This document shows, piece after piece, positions 11,612 to 11,999 of a stretch of DNA of 11,999 nucleotides; the first letter of the stretch is position 1, and each line of letters starts with the position of its first letter. The stretch comes from Paraclostridium ghonii. GTDB lineage: Bacteria; Bacillota; Clostridia; Peptostreptococcales; Peptostreptococcaceae. The notes under the pieces were generated by a model. That model saw nothing but the letters and a program-made list of their open reading frames with translations. It did not search any database and was not told the DNA's origin. Made by a program: the position numbers and the translations under genes. Location: positions 1 to 11,999 of the forward strand of contig NZ_JAKEDR010000102.1 of NCBI RefSeq assembly GCF_023653455.1, in the 5' to 3' direction.

Positions 11612-11620
11612 TGATATAAT
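11612..11620 (+). promoter_or_regulatory. Extended -10 promoter of the PIN-like gene
   Basis: TGATATAAT (11612-11620) is a perfect TGnTATAAT extended -10, with no good -35. It lies after the module B terminator and 40 bp before the PIN-like gene start, so that gene probably has its own transcript. Confidence 0.6.
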
Positions 11621-11659
11621 AAAATTATTTGAGGTATTAGATATAATATGGAGGAAAAA

Positions 11660-11999
11660 ATGAAAAATACTTTTTTTGAGCATAATATGCATAGGTTGGG
11701 ATATGTAGACAAGATTAAAAACGATTCTATTATAATTTTAGATGCAAATGCACTACTAAATTTATATAGATATAATGAAGAGAATAGATCTAAATTTTTA
11801 GAAATATTAAAACAAGTTCAAAATAGATTATTTTTAACTAATCAATCTGTTGAAGAATTTTATAGAAATAGATTAAATATATTAAAAGATAAGTCTCGAT
11901 TTAAGGATAGTCTAAAAAAATCAATAAATAATGAGATGGGAAGTATTAGAGATAATATAGTAAATGGAAATTTTAAAGGTGATAACATATCATCTTGCC
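11660..11999 (+). CDS. PIN-like domain nuclease (PIN_8/DUF4935-type), truncated by window end
   Basis: The first 113 residues show the start of a PIN-like RNase domain: SIIILDANALLNLYRYNEEN (residues 23-42, metal-binding D28 with N30), then the helix-strand RLFLTNQSVEEFYRNRLNIL (56-75), with the conserved acidic pair E65/E66 before FxRNR. This matches the PIN_8 group, large PIN-like proteins found in mobile and defence contexts. The later acidic residues are beyond the window. GGAGG (11650-11654) precedes ATG 11660; the in-frame ATG at 11648 overlaps that site. It lies where phages usually start their packaging genes and has its own promoter, so it looks like inserted cargo, possibly antiviral or toxic. 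Confidence 0.7.
   Translation, partial: MKNTFFEHNMHRLGYVDKIKNDSIIILDANALLNLYRYNEENRSKFLEILKQVQNRLFLTNQSVEEFYRNRLNILKDKSRFKDSLKKSINNEMGSIRDNIVNGNFKGDNISSC

Overview
The window is the left end of an integrated prophage in a very AT-rich, low-GC Gram-positive bacterium. Strong GGAGG-type ribosome binding sites, a Firmicutes-type LexA box and a Spo0E-like phage protein point to a spore-forming clostridium, perhaps Peptostreptococcaceae. I cannot name the species from sequence alone.

Layout. Positions 1 to about 140 hold a fragment of a host ABC-transporter substrate-binding protein gene (minus strand), cut by the insertion. Next is a large serine recombinase (minus strand), unusual in carrying an N-terminal helix-turn-helix (HTH) domain and a strong internal ribosome binding site. 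From 1948 to 3089 lies the lysis-lysogeny switch: a candidate LexA-controlled 40-aa gene, a short repressor without a protease domain, tandem operators, a strong rightward promoter, and a Cro/repressor-like gene that probably starts at CTG. A Rha/ORF6C antirepressor and small early genes follow. Then come a YqaJ exonuclease and RecT annealing protein pair, a 25-aa membrane micropeptide frame, and a replisome organizer whose linker DNA carries phased GTTAC repeats. Next are a protein with two DNA-binding-type repeats, a dimeric dUTPase-like protein with a probable frameshift at its 5' end, a ribbon-helix-helix protein, a Spo0E-like phosphatase, coiled-coil and zinc-ribbon proteins, RusA and a late-regulator-like protein. 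A leftward membrane-protein gene with its own signals interrupts this operon between the zinc-ribbon protein and RusA.

The right end, 11254-11659, is a non-coding stretch. It holds two structured RNA modules: a three-way-junction terminator, and an approximately 180-nt folded RNA with two mutually exclusive helices and its own terminator. Directly after it is an independently promoted PIN-like nuclease gene that runs off the window.

How the parts work together. The recombinase excises and integrates the phage. The repressor and Cro-like protein compete at the TCGCA-type operators. The SOS-driven small protein is a good candidate for the inducer, because the repressor cannot be cleaved through RecA. 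The early operon supplies replication initiation, recombination, nucleotide sanitation and junction resolution, and the last gene probably turns on late transcription. The membrane gene and the PIN-like gene look like accessory cargo.
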